Source: Paraburkholderia terricola (GTDB lineage: Bacteria > Pseudomonadota > Gammaproteobacteria > Burkholderiales > Burkholderiaceae). From it: 64,000 nt of DNA. Positions 7,540-17,273 of the stretch are shown piece after piece. The position numbers were made by a program, and so were the translations under genes. The first letter of the stretch is position 1. Each line of letters begins with the position of its first letter. Where the stretch lies: the NCBI RefSeq assembly GCF_900142195.1, contig NZ_FRAB01000033.1:1-64000 (forward strand). The letters run 5' to 3'. Under the pieces are notes generated by a model. That model was given only the letters and a program-made list of their open reading frames with translations, was not told the DNA's origin and ran no database searches.

Positions 7540-8289
7540 ATGCAAGTACTTCCGGCTGTCCTGTCTCCGAGCGAGACGGCATTTTTCTTCGATTTCGACG
7601 GTACGCTCGTCGAGCTCGCACCCACGCCGGATGGCGTGCAGGTCGAACCTCGCGTGGTCGAACTGCTGAGCGAACTGCGGCGTTTGACGAACGGCGCGGT
7701 CGCGGTGGTGTCGGGCCGCGGCATCGACAGTATCGACGCGTTCCTCGGCATGCCCGACCTGCCGATTGCCGGCCTGCATGGCGCCGAGCGGCGCGACGCG
7801 AACGGCGACACGCAGCGCATCGGCTTTCACGATCAGCGGCTGTTGCGAATGGAGCAGGTGCTCGCGCAGGTGGTCAACGAACATCCCGGCATGCTGCTCG
7901 AAATCAAGGGCGCGGCGCTCGCGCTGCACTACCGCAACGCGCCGGACCGCGAGCCGGTGGCGCGCGAGGCGACCGAGCGTCTGGTGGCCGATTACCCCGG
8001 CGCATACGTGCTGCAGCCCGGCAAGATGGTCTACGAAATCAAGCCGAAGGACGTCGACAAGGGCCGCGCGATGCGCGCGTTCCTGGACGAGCCGCCGTTC
8101 GTCGGCCGCTTCGCGGTGTTCGCCGGCGACGATCTGACCGATGAGAAAGGCTTTGCCGTCGTCAACGAGCGCGGCGGCCTGTCGATCAAGGTCGGCGTGG
8201 GCGAGACGATGGCGCATACGCGCATCGAATCGGTCTCCGCGCTGCTCGACTGGGTCGAATCGATTATCGCGGCGGCGCACAGGGCATGA
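7540..8289 (+). CDS. otsB: Trehalose-6-phosphate phosphatase
   Basis: The 249-residue product is a HAD-superfamily phosphatase. Motif I is FFFDFDGTLVEL near residue 16 (nucleophile Asp and acid/base Asp), motif II lies around VVSGRG, and motif IV is FAGDDLTDEKGF near residue 205. It removes phosphate from trehalose-6-phosphate, the last step of trehalose synthesis. GAAAGG lies 14 bases upstream of the ATG at 7540. The synthase otsA follows 55 bp downstream, so the two are probably cotranscribed for osmotic or desiccation protection. Confidence 0.93.
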   Translation: MQVLPAVLSPSETAFFFDFDGTLVELAPTPDGVQVEPRVVELLSELRRLTNGAVAVVSGRGIDSIDAFLGMPDLPIAGLHGAERRDANGDTQRIGFHDQRLLRMEQVLAQVVNEHPGMLLEIKGAALALHYRNAPDREPVAREATERLVADYPGAYVLQPGKMVYEIKPKDVDKGRAMRAFLDEPPFVGRFAVFAGDDLTDEKGFAVVNERGGLSIKVGVGETMAHTRIESVSALLDWVESIIAAAHRA

Positions 8290-8344
8290 TCGCCACGCCG
8301 CGCCGCTCAACGCACCTAACGCACCGTATCGGGAATCGCGCTTC

Positions 8345-9817
8345 ATGAGCCGACTGATCATCGTATCGAACCGGGTTGCGCCGATCTCGGAGGGCGGCCC
8401 GGCGGCGGGTGGTCTGGCGGTCGGCGTGTACGACGCGCTGAAGGAAACCGGCGGCATGTGGTTCGGCTGGAGCGGCGACGTGCTGAGCTCGGGTCAGCCG
8501 CGGATCAAGGTCGAGGAGCGCGGGCCGGTGACCTTCGCGACCATCGCGCTGATGCGCCGCGACTACGATCAGTACTATCGCGGCTTCTCGAATGCGACGC
8601 TCTGGCCCGCGTTCCACTACCGCGCCGATCTGTTGCACTACGACCGGCACGACTTCGAGGGCTACGGGCGGGTCAATGCATGGCTCGCGCAGCAACTCGT
8701 GCCGCTTCTGCGCGACGACGACGTGATCTGGGTCCACGACTATCACCTGATTCCGTTCGCGCAGGCGTTGCGCGCGGCCGGTGTGAAAAATCGCATCGGC
8801 TTCTTTCTGCATATTCCGTTTCCGGCTTCGCAGGTGCTGCTCGCGGTGCCGCCGCATCGGGAACTGGTCGAGGCGCTGTGTTCGTTCGATCTGCTGGGCT
8901 TCCAGACCAGGCCGGACTTGCGCGCGTTCTGCGATTACATCGTCAACGAGGCGAACGGCACGGTCGACGCATCGGCGAGCGGTCCGCTCACCGTTCACGC
9001 GTTCGGCCGCACGTTGCGCGCGTCGGCGTACCCGATCGGCGTCTATCCGGACGAGATCGCCGAACTGGCGAAAGCCGGCGAGCGCGGCAAACCGGTGCGC
9101 ACGATGAAGGCGACGCTGCATTCGCGCAAGCTGATCATGAGCGTGGACCGCCTCGATTATTCGAAGGGGCTGGTCGAGCGTTTCCGTGCCTTCGAGCGTC
9201 TGCTCGAACATGCGACGGCGCAACGCAACAAGGTGTCGTTCCTGCAAATCGCGCCGCCCACGCGCGCCGACCTGCACGCGTACCAGGACATTCGTCTGCA
9301 ACTCGAAGGGGAGTCGGGACGCATCAATGGCCGCTTCGCCGAACTGGACTGGACGCCGATTCTCTACATTCACAAGCAATACGAGCGCTCGGTGCTGGCC
9401 GCGCTGTTTCGCACCGCGCACGTCGGTTATGTCACGCCGTTGCGCGACGGCATGAACCTCGTCGCCAAGGAATATGTGTCGGCGCAAGACCCGGAGAATC
9501 CGGGTGTGCTCGTGCTGTCACGCTTTGCCGGCGCGGCGCAGGAACTGGATGGCGCGCTGATCGTGAATCCGGTCGATATCGACGGCATGGCCGAAGCGCT
9601 TGCTCGCGCATTGGACATGCCGCTTGCGGAGCGCCAGGCGCGTCATCGCGACATGATGGTGCAGTTGCGGGAGAACAATGTATCGGTGTGGCGCGATAAC
9701 TTCATGCGCGATCTGCAAGGTGTCGACGGCGCCGGGAATGGTGCAAGGAGCACCAGAAGCGGGAAGGCGCGCGCCGTGGCGGGGAAAAAGGCGGCGCGCG
9801 AAACGCTGGCCGGATAG
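8345..9817 (+). CDS. otsA: Trehalose-6-phosphate synthase
   Basis: The 490-residue GT20 enzyme joins UDP-glucose and glucose-6-phosphate. Visible family motifs are RLIIVSNRVAP at the N terminus, GGLAVGVYDAL, WVHDYHLIPFAQALR, IGFFLHIPFP, SVDRLDYSKGL, and PLRDGMNLVAKEYVSAQ with LVLSRFAGAAQEL near the nucleotide-sugar site. The start at 8345 gives the typical MSRLIIVSNR beginning. The C-terminal 40 residues are basic and low in complexity (SGKARAVAGKKAARE), beyond the usual catalytic length. It ends just before a strong terminator. Confidence 0.95.
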   Translation: MSRLIIVSNRVAPISEGGPAAGGLAVGVYDALKETGGMWFGWSGDVLSSGQPRIKVEERGPVTFATIALMRRDYDQYYRGFSNATLWPAFHYRADLLHYDRHDFEGYGRVNAWLAQQLVPLLRDDDVIWVHDYHLIPFAQALRAAGVKNRIGFFLHIPFPASQVLLAVPPHRELVEALCSFDLLGFQTRPDLRAFCDYIVNEANGTVDASASGPLTVHAFGRTLRASAYPIGVYPDEIAELAKAGERGKPVRTMKATLHSRKLIMSVDRLDYSKGLVERFRAFERLLEHATAQRNKVSFLQIAPPTRADLHAYQDIRLQLEGESGRINGRFAELDWTPILYIHKQYERSVLAALFRTAHVGYVTPLRDGMNLVAKEYVSAQDPENPGVLVLSRFAGAAQELDGALIVNPVDIDGMAEALARALDMPLAERQARHRDMMVQLRENNVSVWRDNFMRDLQGVDGAGNGARSTRSGKARAVAGKKAARETLAG

Positions 9818-9850
9818 CGCTTTAAAAAGGCTGCCTCCCGAGGTTCGGAA

Positions 9851-9886
9851 AAACAGAAAAGCCGCTTTCGAGCGGCTTTTCTGTTT
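9851..9886 (+). terminator. Bidirectional terminator between otsA and the ABC exporter gene
   Basis: AAACAGAAAAGCCGCT-TTCG-AGCGGCTTTTCTGTTT is a long near-perfect hairpin with T runs on both strands. It can end transcription of otsBA from the left and of the minus-strand exporter gene from the right. Confidence 0.85.
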
Positions 9887-9936
9887 GCAGCCTGCTGACG
9901 GGTTACAGCGCAGGGTTACACCGCGTCGCGCGTGGC

Positions 9937-11808
9937 TCAGACCACGTGCTGTTCGTCGACTTTCTTGCCGCCGACATGCAGCGTCGCGCCCTTGCCGTAC
10001 TGCTTCGACAGCAGATCGCGATACAGACCGGGGCGCAGGCGCAGCTCTTCCGGGCTGCCGTCGTCGATTACCTTGCCGGCGCTCATCACGATGATCCGGT
10101 CGAAGTTGTTCAGCGTCGACAGGCGGTGCGCGATCGCGATCACCGTGCGGCCCACCATCAGGCGGTCGAGCGCTTTCTGGATCGCTTCTTCCGACGCGCT
10201 GTCGAGCGCCGAGGTGGCTTCGTCCAGCAGCAGGATCGGCGCGTTCTTCAGGATCGCCCGAGCGATCGCGATGCGTTGACGCTGGCCGCCGGAAAGCTTC
10301 ACGCCGCGGTCGCCGACAATCGTGTCGAAGCCTTCCGGCATCGCCTCGATGAAGTCCGTGCAACGCGCCTCGCGCGCGGCGGCGAGCACTTCTTCGCGGC
10401 TCGCTTCGGGACGGCCATAGGCGATGTTCTCGTACACGGTGCGATGGAACAGCGAGATATCCTGCGGCACCAGCGCGATCGCATGGCGCAGGCTGTCCTG
10501 CGTGATCGTGGCGATGTCCTGGCCGTCGATTTTGATCGCGCCGCCCTGGGTCTCATAGAAACGCTGCAGCAGCGCCAGCACGGTGGACTTGCCCGCGCCC
10601 GACTTGCCGATCAGGCCGACCCGCTGGCCCGCCTCGATATGCAAATCGAAGTGATCGAGAATCGGACGGCGGCGCGGGTAGGCGAACGTCACGCCTTCGA
10701 AGTCGACCCGGCCGCCTTGCGGCACGAGTTCCGTCGCGCCGTCGCGATCCGGCATGCCGTGCGGCTCGAGCAGCGTGCGCACGGCCTCCGCGAGCCGCGC
10801 CACGTGCTGCGTGACGTCGACGAGCGCCACGGCCAGATCGCGCGTGCCGTGCAGAATCGTGAAGCCGAGCGAACTGACGAGCACGATGTCGCCGGAAGTC
10901 GCCCGGCCCTGGTCCCACAGCCACAGCGCCCAGCCGAGCAAGCCGGCCGAGAGCAACGCGGTGATCACCGCGTGCAGCAGGCGCAGCTTCTCCAGATACA
11001 GCAGGCTCTGCTGGCGCGCCTCCATTTCCGCCTTGACGGTCGCGCCGAAACGCTGCTGCTCGCGAAACGTCATGCCGAACGCGCGCACGAGGCCCATGTT
11101 GCTGATCACGTCGACCAGTTCGCCGTCCACGGAGGCCGCCCGGGTGGCGAAATGATGATGACGCGCCGAGCCGCGGCCGGCGAGCTTGTACAGCACGACC
11201 GACAGGATCGCCGAGCACAGCATCAGGCCGCCGGCCATCAGCGGATTCACCGCGGTGATCATCACGATCGCGCCGAGCACCGCGATGCACGGCGGCAGCA
11301 CGTTCCAGGCGGTGGTGTTCTCGGCGGTGTACACCGCGTTCGAGGTGGCCGTGATCCGGCTCGCGAGCATGCCCGGCTGCTTCTCCGAGTAATAGGTCGG
11401 CGAGTGTCCGCTCAAATACTGGAACAGATCGCGCCGCAAGTCGCCGGTCACGGCGACGAACGTGTGCGCGGCGACCCAGCCGCCGACCCGCCACAGCAGG
11501 TTGTCGGCGGCGATCAGGCCGACCAGGATGGCGAACGCCCCCCACAGCGGACCGGGATGATGCCGGCCCTGGCCGAGCACGTCGATCAGGTGTTTGATCG
11601 CGTATTGCGATGCGAGCGCACAGCCCACGGCCGCGAATACGCTGCACACGACGATCGCATGCGCGAGCGGGTGGCGGCGAATAAAGCGGAAAAGAAACGC
11701 AAGCGGCCGATGCGCATAGCTCGCGAGCTTTGCGTTCTGGGCGTTGCGCTGGGCGATGGTTAAGTGTTCCAAATTGATCGTGGGTTCGATGGGTTTCGGC
11801 TTGCGCAT
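9937..11808 (-). CDS. ABC exporter half-transporter (MsbA/Atm1-like)
   Basis: The 623-residue protein has an N-terminal six-helix ABC transmembrane domain (residues about 35-320) and a C-terminal ATPase. The ATPase shows Walker A GKSGAGKST, signature LSGGQRQRIAIARAIL, Walker B ILLLDEATSALD and the H-loop AIAHRLSTL. Such half-transporters work as dimers and export lipids, peptides or drugs; the substrate cannot be read from sequence. The ATG at 11808 is followed by MRKPKPIEP, and longer frames upstream are not supported. A second exporter of the same kind lies at 15396-17273. Confidence 0.85.
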   Translation of the reverse strand: MRKPKPIEPTINLEHLTIAQRNAQNAKLASYAHRPLAFLFRFIRRHPLAHAIVVCSVFAAVGCALASQYAIKHLIDVLGQGRHHPGPLWGAFAILVGLIAADNLLWRVGGWVAAHTFVAVTGDLRRDLFQYLSGHSPTYYSEKQPGMLASRITATSNAVYTAENTTAWNVLPPCIAVLGAIVMITAVNPLMAGGLMLCSAILSVVLYKLAGRGSARHHHFATRAASVDGELVDVISNMGLVRAFGMTFREQQRFGATVKAEMEARQQSLLYLEKLRLLHAVITALLSAGLLGWALWLWDQGRATSGDIVLVSSLGFTILHGTRDLAVALVDVTQHVARLAEAVRTLLEPHGMPDRDGATELVPQGGRVDFEGVTFAYPRRRPILDHFDLHIEAGQRVGLIGKSGAGKSTVLALLQRFYETQGGAIKIDGQDIATITQDSLRHAIALVPQDISLFHRTVYENIAYGRPEASREEVLAAAREARCTDFIEAMPEGFDTIVGDRGVKLSGGQRQRIAIARAILKNAPILLLDEATSALDSASEEAIQKALDRLMVGRTVIAIAHRLSTLNNFDRIIVMSAGKVIDDGSPEELRLRPGLYRDLLSKQYGKGATLHVGGKKVDEQHVV

Positions 11809-12474
11809 GCAAAGCGCGGGCCATACGGAAAAAAGGGTTCGCCGCGAACCCGATGCTTCGCATTGTAAACATGCAAAAGCGATTACGCCCTGGGTATCCG
11901 GGCCGTGACGCGAGTGATTTCGCGATAGAACTGCACAACCTGTAGTTGCTCGACCGCCCAGCACGGCGTGGGGTTCACGCCGGCTGCGAAAAGTTTCGAG
12001 ATACAATTACAAATTGCCTTCAACCGAGGCGCGTCATTGCTTCAACGCTGCCGGTAAAGTTGACGCGCAAGCTTGCAAGAGCTTGCACATGTCGGGTCGA
12101 CCGGACCTGTCCAAGGCCAACCGCCACTGTAGAACCGCCTTATAAAACAAGGGTTTGTAAAGTGTTTCCCTCGTGTAACAACGTAAAGACTTTGAAATGT
12201 CGTGGCGCGGCAAGGATTCGGGCATCGATAATGCGTGCTCCGTAGGCTCCTGAAATTTCTGACAGTTTGTCAACGTAGGCCGCGCGAGTGCGTTTACCGG
12301 CACATGCGCAGACGGTGATCGACTGGTCTGGGCCACTATCCAGGCGACCCATCGCAAGATTTCTCGAAGAATCAGGCCGCGCCGGCATGTCCGGCAGGCG
12401 GCCCGGGCGAGCAAGCGAGTCGCTTTTATCAAACGCAGTACCTTTGCCTGATTTTTTACGAGGAGTTCTTCATT
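11809..12474. other. Divergent intergenic region, 666 bp
   Basis: It separates the ABC exporter (minus) and the glycosyltransferase (plus). I see no convincing gene. An AT-rich patch with TTATAAAACAAG near 12141 may be part of a promoter. The repeats CAAGCTTGCAAGAGCTTGCA (12067-12086) and the small palindrome GTCGGGTCGACCGGAC (about 12090) are visible but have no recognised function. Confidence 0.35.
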
Positions 12475-13539
12475 ATGCGAATCGCTCAAATCGCTCCGTT
12501 GCACGAGGCGGTTCCTCCCAAGCTGTACGGTGGTACGGAACGCGTCGTGTCCTACCTGACCGAAGCGCTGGTCGAACAGGGCCATGATGTGACGCTGTTC
12601 GCGAGCGGCGATTCGCAAACCTCGGCAAAACTCGAAGCTTTCTGGCCGCAGGCGCTGCGCCTCGATCCGACCATTCGCGACGTGATGGCGCCGCACATGC
12701 TGCTGCTCGAGGAAGTGCGCCGCCGCGCGGACGAATTCGACGTCCTGCATTTCCATATCGACTATTACCCGTTCTCGCTGTTCGCCCGCCAGCCGGTGCC
12801 GTTCGTGACCACGCTGCATGGCCGTCTCGATCTGCCGGAATTGCAGCCGATCTTCAACACGTTCAGCGACGTGCCGGTGGTGTCGATTTCGGACAACCAG
12901 CGTATTCCGCTGCCGCAGGCGAACTGGCTGCAAACCGTCTATCACGGCCTGCCGGAAAACCTGCTCACACCGATCAAGGACGTGAAGCCGAGCTACCTCG
13001 CGTTCCTCGGCCGCATCTCGCCGGAAAAGCGTCTGGACACCGCGATTCGCATCGCCCAGCAAGCCGGCATGCCGATCAAGGTTGCCGCGAAGCTCGACAA
13101 GGCCGACCGCGCCTATTACGAAGAAGTGATCAAGCCGCTCATGTCGCTGCCGCACGTCGAATACATCGGCGAAATCAGCGAATCGGAAAAGACCGAGTTC
13201 CTCGGCAACGCCCACGCGCTGCTGTTCCCGATCGACTGGCCGGAGCCCTTCGGTCTGGTGATGATCGAAGCCATGGCTTGCGGCACGCCGGTGATCGCGT
13301 TCAATCGCGGTTCGGTGCCGGAAGTGATCGAAAACGGCGTGTCGGGTTTTGTCGTCGAAGATGAAATCAGCGCGGTCGCCGCGGTCAAGCGTCTGCACAC
13401 GTTGCCGCGCGAAACGGTGCGCAAGGCGTTCGAGTCGCGCTTTTCGTCGAAGGTCATGGCGCAGAACTACGTCGCCACCTACGAGGAACTGCTGCGTCAG
13501 AAGCATCGCACGGTGCTGCGCGAAGTCAACGCCAGCTAA
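12475..13539 (+). CDS. Glycosyltransferase family 4
   Basis: The 354-residue protein is a GT-B fold glycosyltransferase. The N-terminal half begins MRIAQIAPLHEAVPP with the acceptor loop YGGTERVVSYLTEAL; the C-terminal half shows FLGRISPEKRLDTAI and the E-x7-E motif EPFGLVMIEAMACGTPVIA, followed by GSVPEVI. It transfers a sugar from a nucleotide donor with retention; donor and acceptor are unknown. The start has AGGAG (GAGGAGTTCTTCATT) nearby. It stands alone, not in a polysaccharide cluster, so its role could be in trehalose-related, lipid or capsule sugars. Confidence 0.88.
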   Translation: MRIAQIAPLHEAVPPKLYGGTERVVSYLTEALVEQGHDVTLFASGDSQTSAKLEAFWPQALRLDPTIRDVMAPHMLLLEEVRRRADEFDVLHFHIDYYPFSLFARQPVPFVTTLHGRLDLPELQPIFNTFSDVPVVSISDNQRIPLPQANWLQTVYHGLPENLLTPIKDVKPSYLAFLGRISPEKRLDTAIRIAQQAGMPIKVAAKLDKADRAYYEEVIKPLMSLPHVEYIGEISESEKTEFLGNAHALLFPIDWPEPFGLVMIEAMACGTPVIAFNRGSVPEVIENGVSGFVVEDEISAVAAVKRLHTLPRETVRKAFESRFSSKVMAQNYVATYEELLRQKHRTVLREVNAS

Positions 13540-13606
13540 TGCGCCATAGGTAAAAGCAGTCAAGCCGGTTCACCAGGCGCTTTCGGGCGCTCACTGAACC
13601 GCGAGT

Positions 13607-13641
13607 AACGCCCCGTGAGCCACTCGCCGCGGGGCGTTGTT
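13607..13641 (+). terminator. Probable terminator after the glycosyltransferase
   Basis: AACGCCCC and GGGGCGTT form a perfect 8-bp stem with a 16-base loop, followed by the weak T-rich stretch GTTGTTGC. Confidence 0.55.
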
Positions 13642-13780
13642 GCATGCGCGCCGCGTTTTTCCCGAGGAGCGGCGGAAATGGAGGGTTTCGTGTCTGCAAG
13701 AATGGGTCACCCTCCGTAATATCCCTATAATGGCCGTGCCGCAAATTTGGCTGCGGCGCCGCCGACGACAGGAGGATGCC

Positions 13781-14632
13781 TTGGCGAGAACGAAAGAGAC
13801 GCGCGCGAACGCGGCGCCCGGCGCCGGAACGATTTTCGCGCTGCGCGCCATCGGTCTCGTGCTTCTGGCTCGCTGGCTGTTTTCGATGGCGCAGATGGAC
13901 CTGGGCGCGGCGCTGTCGGCGATGGTGTCCTCGCCGTGGGCGTGCATCAACCTCGTGTTCCTGTTCCTGCTGATCTTCCTGCCCGGCGCGCGCGCCGTGG
14001 CCGAGCGTCCGTTTCATCCGCTGCCGCAATGGCTGCGCCAGGCGCTGCGTCTGTTTGCTTTCCTTGGATTCCTGTTCGCGGTCTGGTCGGTGGGCGCGTT
14101 CGCGGCGAGCGCCGGTTGGCGGCGCACCGTGCAAACGGTGGCGGCCACCAACGGCTGGCTGCTGGCCGCGCCGGCGCTATACGCGGCCGTCCTGTGGATT
14201 TGCCGCCCGCGCGCGCTGTGGCGAACCAATGTCGCCGCGCGCCGCTTTGCGATCGGCCGCTATGCGGTTGCGCTCGATCCCGTCACGCGCACAGTGAGCG
14301 TGTGGGCCGAGCGTCGCAAGGTGGGGCAGTACGACGCTCGCGAATTGTCGGTGCGTTGGGCCGCCGCGCAAGGCGTGCGCGGCACGCCGGCGGCCGCTCG
14401 CACGGTGGTGTTCGCGACGGCCGGCGAGCCGGACGGGCACGCGGCGCCTCGCTCGACCGCTGCGCCGTCGCTGGCGCGCGGCGCCTTCGGCCGCCGCCCG
14501 AAAATCGAATTGCTGTGGGACTCGCCGGCTGCTGCCGGCCATAACCGACAGACCGTATTCCGCACCGCGCTGACTACCGAAGGCGATCGGGTCGCCGCGC
14601 GTGCGCTCGACACGTCTTTGCAGCAAGTCTGA
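13781..14632 (+). CDS. Unrecognised membrane protein
   Basis: The 283-residue product has about four membrane segments in its first 150 residues (FALRAIGLVLLARWLF, INLVFLFLLIFLPG, LFAFLGFLFAVWSVGAF, LLAAPALYAAVLWICR) and a basic soluble C-terminal half. I do not know the family. The start is decided by a perfect AGGAGG (13770-13775) five bases before TTG at 13781; the ATG at 13776 lies in another frame. The C-terminal domain contains LDPVTRTVSVWAERRK, which looks like a small beta domain. Function unknown. Confidence 0.6.
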   Translation: MARTKETRANAAPGAGTIFALRAIGLVLLARWLFSMAQMDLGAALSAMVSSPWACINLVFLFLLIFLPGARAVAERPFHPLPQWLRQALRLFAFLGFLFAVWSVGAFAASAGWRRTVQTVAATNGWLLAAPALYAAVLWICRPRALWRTNVAARRFAIGRYAVALDPVTRTVSVWAERRKVGQYDARELSVRWAAAQGVRGTPAAARTVVFATAGEPDGHAAPRSTAAPSLARGAFGRRPKIELLWDSPAAAGHNRQTVFRTALTTEGDRVAARALDTSLQQV

Positions 14633-14784
14633 ATCCGACGCTTTGTGCAGTCGGCCACACGCGGTGGCCGAAGCGGGCGTCGTAAAGTAAGCGCTGGTCG
14701 ATAATGAAGTGAGTGCCGCACGGCGCTGCAAGGCCGGCGGGTCAGACGTACACCGATCGTATCGCGTCGTTTGCAGGAGTCGCT

Positions 14785-15249
14785 ATGCTGGTTCGCTGGT
14801 TGCTTGCCGCCATTCATCTGCTCGCTTATGGGTTCGCGCTCGCGTCGATTCTCCGGCGTACCTGGGCGCTACGCCGAGCCACTGTGCCCGCGGCCTTGCG
14901 ATCCCTGTTCCGCGCCGACACCCGCTGGGGCCTCTCGGCACTGGTGCTCGTCATTACCGGCTTGATGCGCGTCTTCGGCACCTACGAAAAAGGCGCGGAC
15001 TACTACCTGCATGAGCCGCTCTTTCACGTCAAGATGACGCTGCTCGTGGTGATTCTCGTCCTCGAAGTACCGTCGATGCTGGCGCTGATGCGCTGGCGCG
15101 CCGCGGTGAGGAAGGGCGCCGCGCCGGATCTTCGAAAGGCGCGTTCGTATGCCCACCTCAGCGTGATCCAAACGGTGCTGCTGGTTTTGATGGTGTTCGC
15201 GGCCGCGGGAATGGCGCGCGGCATTGGCTTGTCCGCGGGCGCGGTGTAG
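14785..15249 (+). CDS. DUF2214-like membrane protein
   Basis: The 154-residue protein has four predicted membrane helices. The order MLVRWLLAAIHLLAYGFALA, WGLSALVLVITGLMRVFGTYEKG, YYLHEPLFHVKMTLLVVILV and a last helix near the C terminus (VIQTVLLVLMVFAAAGMARG) fits the DUF2214 family, with histidines in helices 1 and 3 that could bind haem or metal. GGAG lies six bases before the ATG. Function unknown. Confidence 0.7.
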   Translation: MLVRWLLAAIHLLAYGFALASILRRTWALRRATVPAALRSLFRADTRWGLSALVLVITGLMRVFGTYEKGADYYLHEPLFHVKMTLLVVILVLEVPSMLALMRWRAAVRKGAAPDLRKARSYAHLSVIQTVLLVLMVFAAAGMARGIGLSAGAV

Positions 15250-15395
15250 CTGGCGCGCCCCAACGATAAAACCGGGCGGGGCGTGCCGTCGCGTTGTACG
15301 GCCAACGCGCTAAGCGTGTGAAACGCCAGCGCAAACCGTTTGCTACCGGTACTTACCGGCGGTCTCCGCTCGACGTTCCACACATTCGTTGCAAG

Positions 15396-17273
15396 TTACT
15401 TCCCCACGAGCAGACTGGAATCATCTGTCCGGTTTGCCTTGGCGGCCGCCGTCTCGGGCAAGGTATCCGGCTCGCTCAAGCCCTTGATGAGTTCCAGCGC
15501 CTGACGTTCGAACAACCGCCGGTACAGCCCGTTCTCGAGCTTGATCAGCGCATCGTGACTGCCTTCCTCGATGACCTTGCCCTTGTCCAGCACCAGCAAC
15601 CGGTCGAGTGCCCGCACGGTGGACAGGCGGTGCGCCACCACTAGCGTCGTGCGGCCCATCATCAGCCGTTCCATGGCCTGCTGGATCAGCACCTCGCTTT
15701 CACTGTCGAGGCTCGAGGTGGCTTCGTCCAGAATCAGGATCGGCGCGTTGGCGAGGAACGCGCGCGCGATCGCCACGCGCTGACGCTCGCCGCCCGACAG
15801 CTTCACCCCGCGTTCGCCGACCAGCGTGTCGTAGCCATTGGGCAGCGCCGCGATGAAGTCGTGCGCGCTGGCGAGCCTCGCGGCGCGCTCGATCTCGGCG
15901 CGGCTCGCGCCGGGCCGCGCATACGCAATGTTCTCCGCGAGCGAGCGGTGAAACAGCACCGGCTCCTGCTGAACGATCGCGATCTGGCTGCGCAACGACG
16001 CTTGCCGCACGTGTGCGATGTCCTGACCGTCGATCGTGATGCGGCCTTCCGACAGATCGTAAAGGCGTTGGATCAGCTTGATGAAGGTCGTCTTGCCCGA
16101 ACCCGAATGGCCGACCAGTCCGACGCGTTCTCCGGGCGCGATCCGCACGGAGAAGTTGTCGTAGAGCGGCGTGGCGTTCGCACCGTAATGGAAGGTGACG
16201 TGCTCGAAACGAATCTCGCCCTTGCCGATCACGATCGGACCCGCGCCCGGCTGATCCTCGATGCCGAGCGGCTGACGTTCCAGCGACACCAGCTCTTCCA
16301 TGTCGTTGACCGAACGCTGCAGATTGCGAATGTGCATGCCCACCTCGCGCAGATAACCTTGCAGCATGAAAAACATGGTGAGCGCGAACGTGATGTCGCC
16401 GACACTCGCCTCGCCGCGCATCCACAACAGCAGCGCGGCGCCGAGAATCGCAGCCTGAATCGCCACCAGCATGCCGCCCTGCACGCCGCCATTGATGGTG
16501 CCGCGCATCCACGTGCGGCGCGTGCGATGACGCCACTTGCCGATCACGCCCGCAAGCAGCGCCTCTTCGCGCTCCTCGGCACCGAACGCCTTCACCACGC
16601 CGTTGCAACTGACGGCGTCGGCGAGCGCGCCGCCCATGCGCGTGTCCCACGCATTCGCAAGGCGCGCGGCGGGCGCCACGAAGCCGAGCGACAGGGCCAC
16701 GGTCACCGCGATATACAACACCGAGCCGATGCCGACGACCGCGCCCATCATCGGCCAGCGCCAGCCGAGCAAGGCCGTTGCGCCGACCAGCATGACCAGC
16801 GACGGGAACAGGGCGATCAGCAGCGTATCGTTGAGCAAGTCGAGCGCCCACATGCCGCGCGTGATCTTCCGCACGGTCGAGCCGGCGAAGCTGTTGGCGT
16901 GCCAGTCGGTCGAAAAGCGCTGCACGCGATGAAACGCGTTCGCGGCGACCTCGCTCATCATCTTGAGCGTGAGCTTGATGATGTGAAAGAACACGCCCTG
17001 GCGAAGCAGGGTGGCGCCGAGCCCAAGCGCGCTCAGCAGGCCGAAGGCCGTGAGCGCGGCGTGCCAGGCGACGGCGTTGCCGGCCGAGCCGGACGCGATC
17101 GCGTCGACGAGATGCCCGGCGAACATCGGCGTGAGCACGTCCGCCACGGCCGAGAGCAGCACGAGCACCGTGATGGCGACGATGCGCCAGGGCTGCCGCG
17201 CCCAATGCAGGAAGGTGAAGCCGAGGACGTCCTTGAAGGCTTGTCCGCGAAAGTCGAGTTTTTTTCTGTTCAT
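15396..17273 (-). CDS. ABC exporter half-transporter, second copy
   Basis: The 625-residue protein has the same plan as the gene at 9937-11808: a six-helix exporter domain, then an ATPase with Walker A GHSGSGKTT, signature LSGGERQRVAIARAFL, Walker B ILILDEATSSLD and H-loop VVAHRLSTV. The two sequences are clearly related but diverged, so they are old paralogues and not a recent duplication. The substrate is unknown. The start at 17273 (MNRKKLDFRG) is preferred over the ATG 30 bp upstream because it places few residues before the first conserved segment (VLGFTFLHW). Confidence 0.85.
   Translation of the reverse strand: MNRKKLDFRGQAFKDVLGFTFLHWARQPWRIVAITVLVLLSAVADVLTPMFAGHLVDAIASGSAGNAVAWHAALTAFGLLSALGLGATLLRQGVFFHIIKLTLKMMSEVAANAFHRVQRFSTDWHANSFAGSTVRKITRGMWALDLLNDTLLIALFPSLVMLVGATALLGWRWPMMGAVVGIGSVLYIAVTVALSLGFVAPAARLANAWDTRMGGALADAVSCNGVVKAFGAEEREEALLAGVIGKWRHRTRRTWMRGTINGGVQGGMLVAIQAAILGAALLLWMRGEASVGDITFALTMFFMLQGYLREVGMHIRNLQRSVNDMEELVSLERQPLGIEDQPGAGPIVIGKGEIRFEHVTFHYGANATPLYDNFSVRIAPGERVGLVGHSGSGKTTFIKLIQRLYDLSEGRITIDGQDIAHVRQASLRSQIAIVQQEPVLFHRSLAENIAYARPGASRAEIERAARLASAHDFIAALPNGYDTLVGERGVKLSGGERQRVAIARAFLANAPILILDEATSSLDSESEVLIQQAMERLMMGRTTLVVAHRLSTVRALDRLLVLDKGKVIEEGSHDALIKLENGLYRRLFERQALELIKGLSEPDTLPETAAAKANRTDDSSLLVGK

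Noticed and set aside
9946..11763. 605-codon plus-strand frame opposite the ABC exporter gene
   Set aside because: It is the antisense shadow of a gene with clear ABC motifs; its translation is Arg/His/Gln-rich without a fold, as usual in high-GC DNA.
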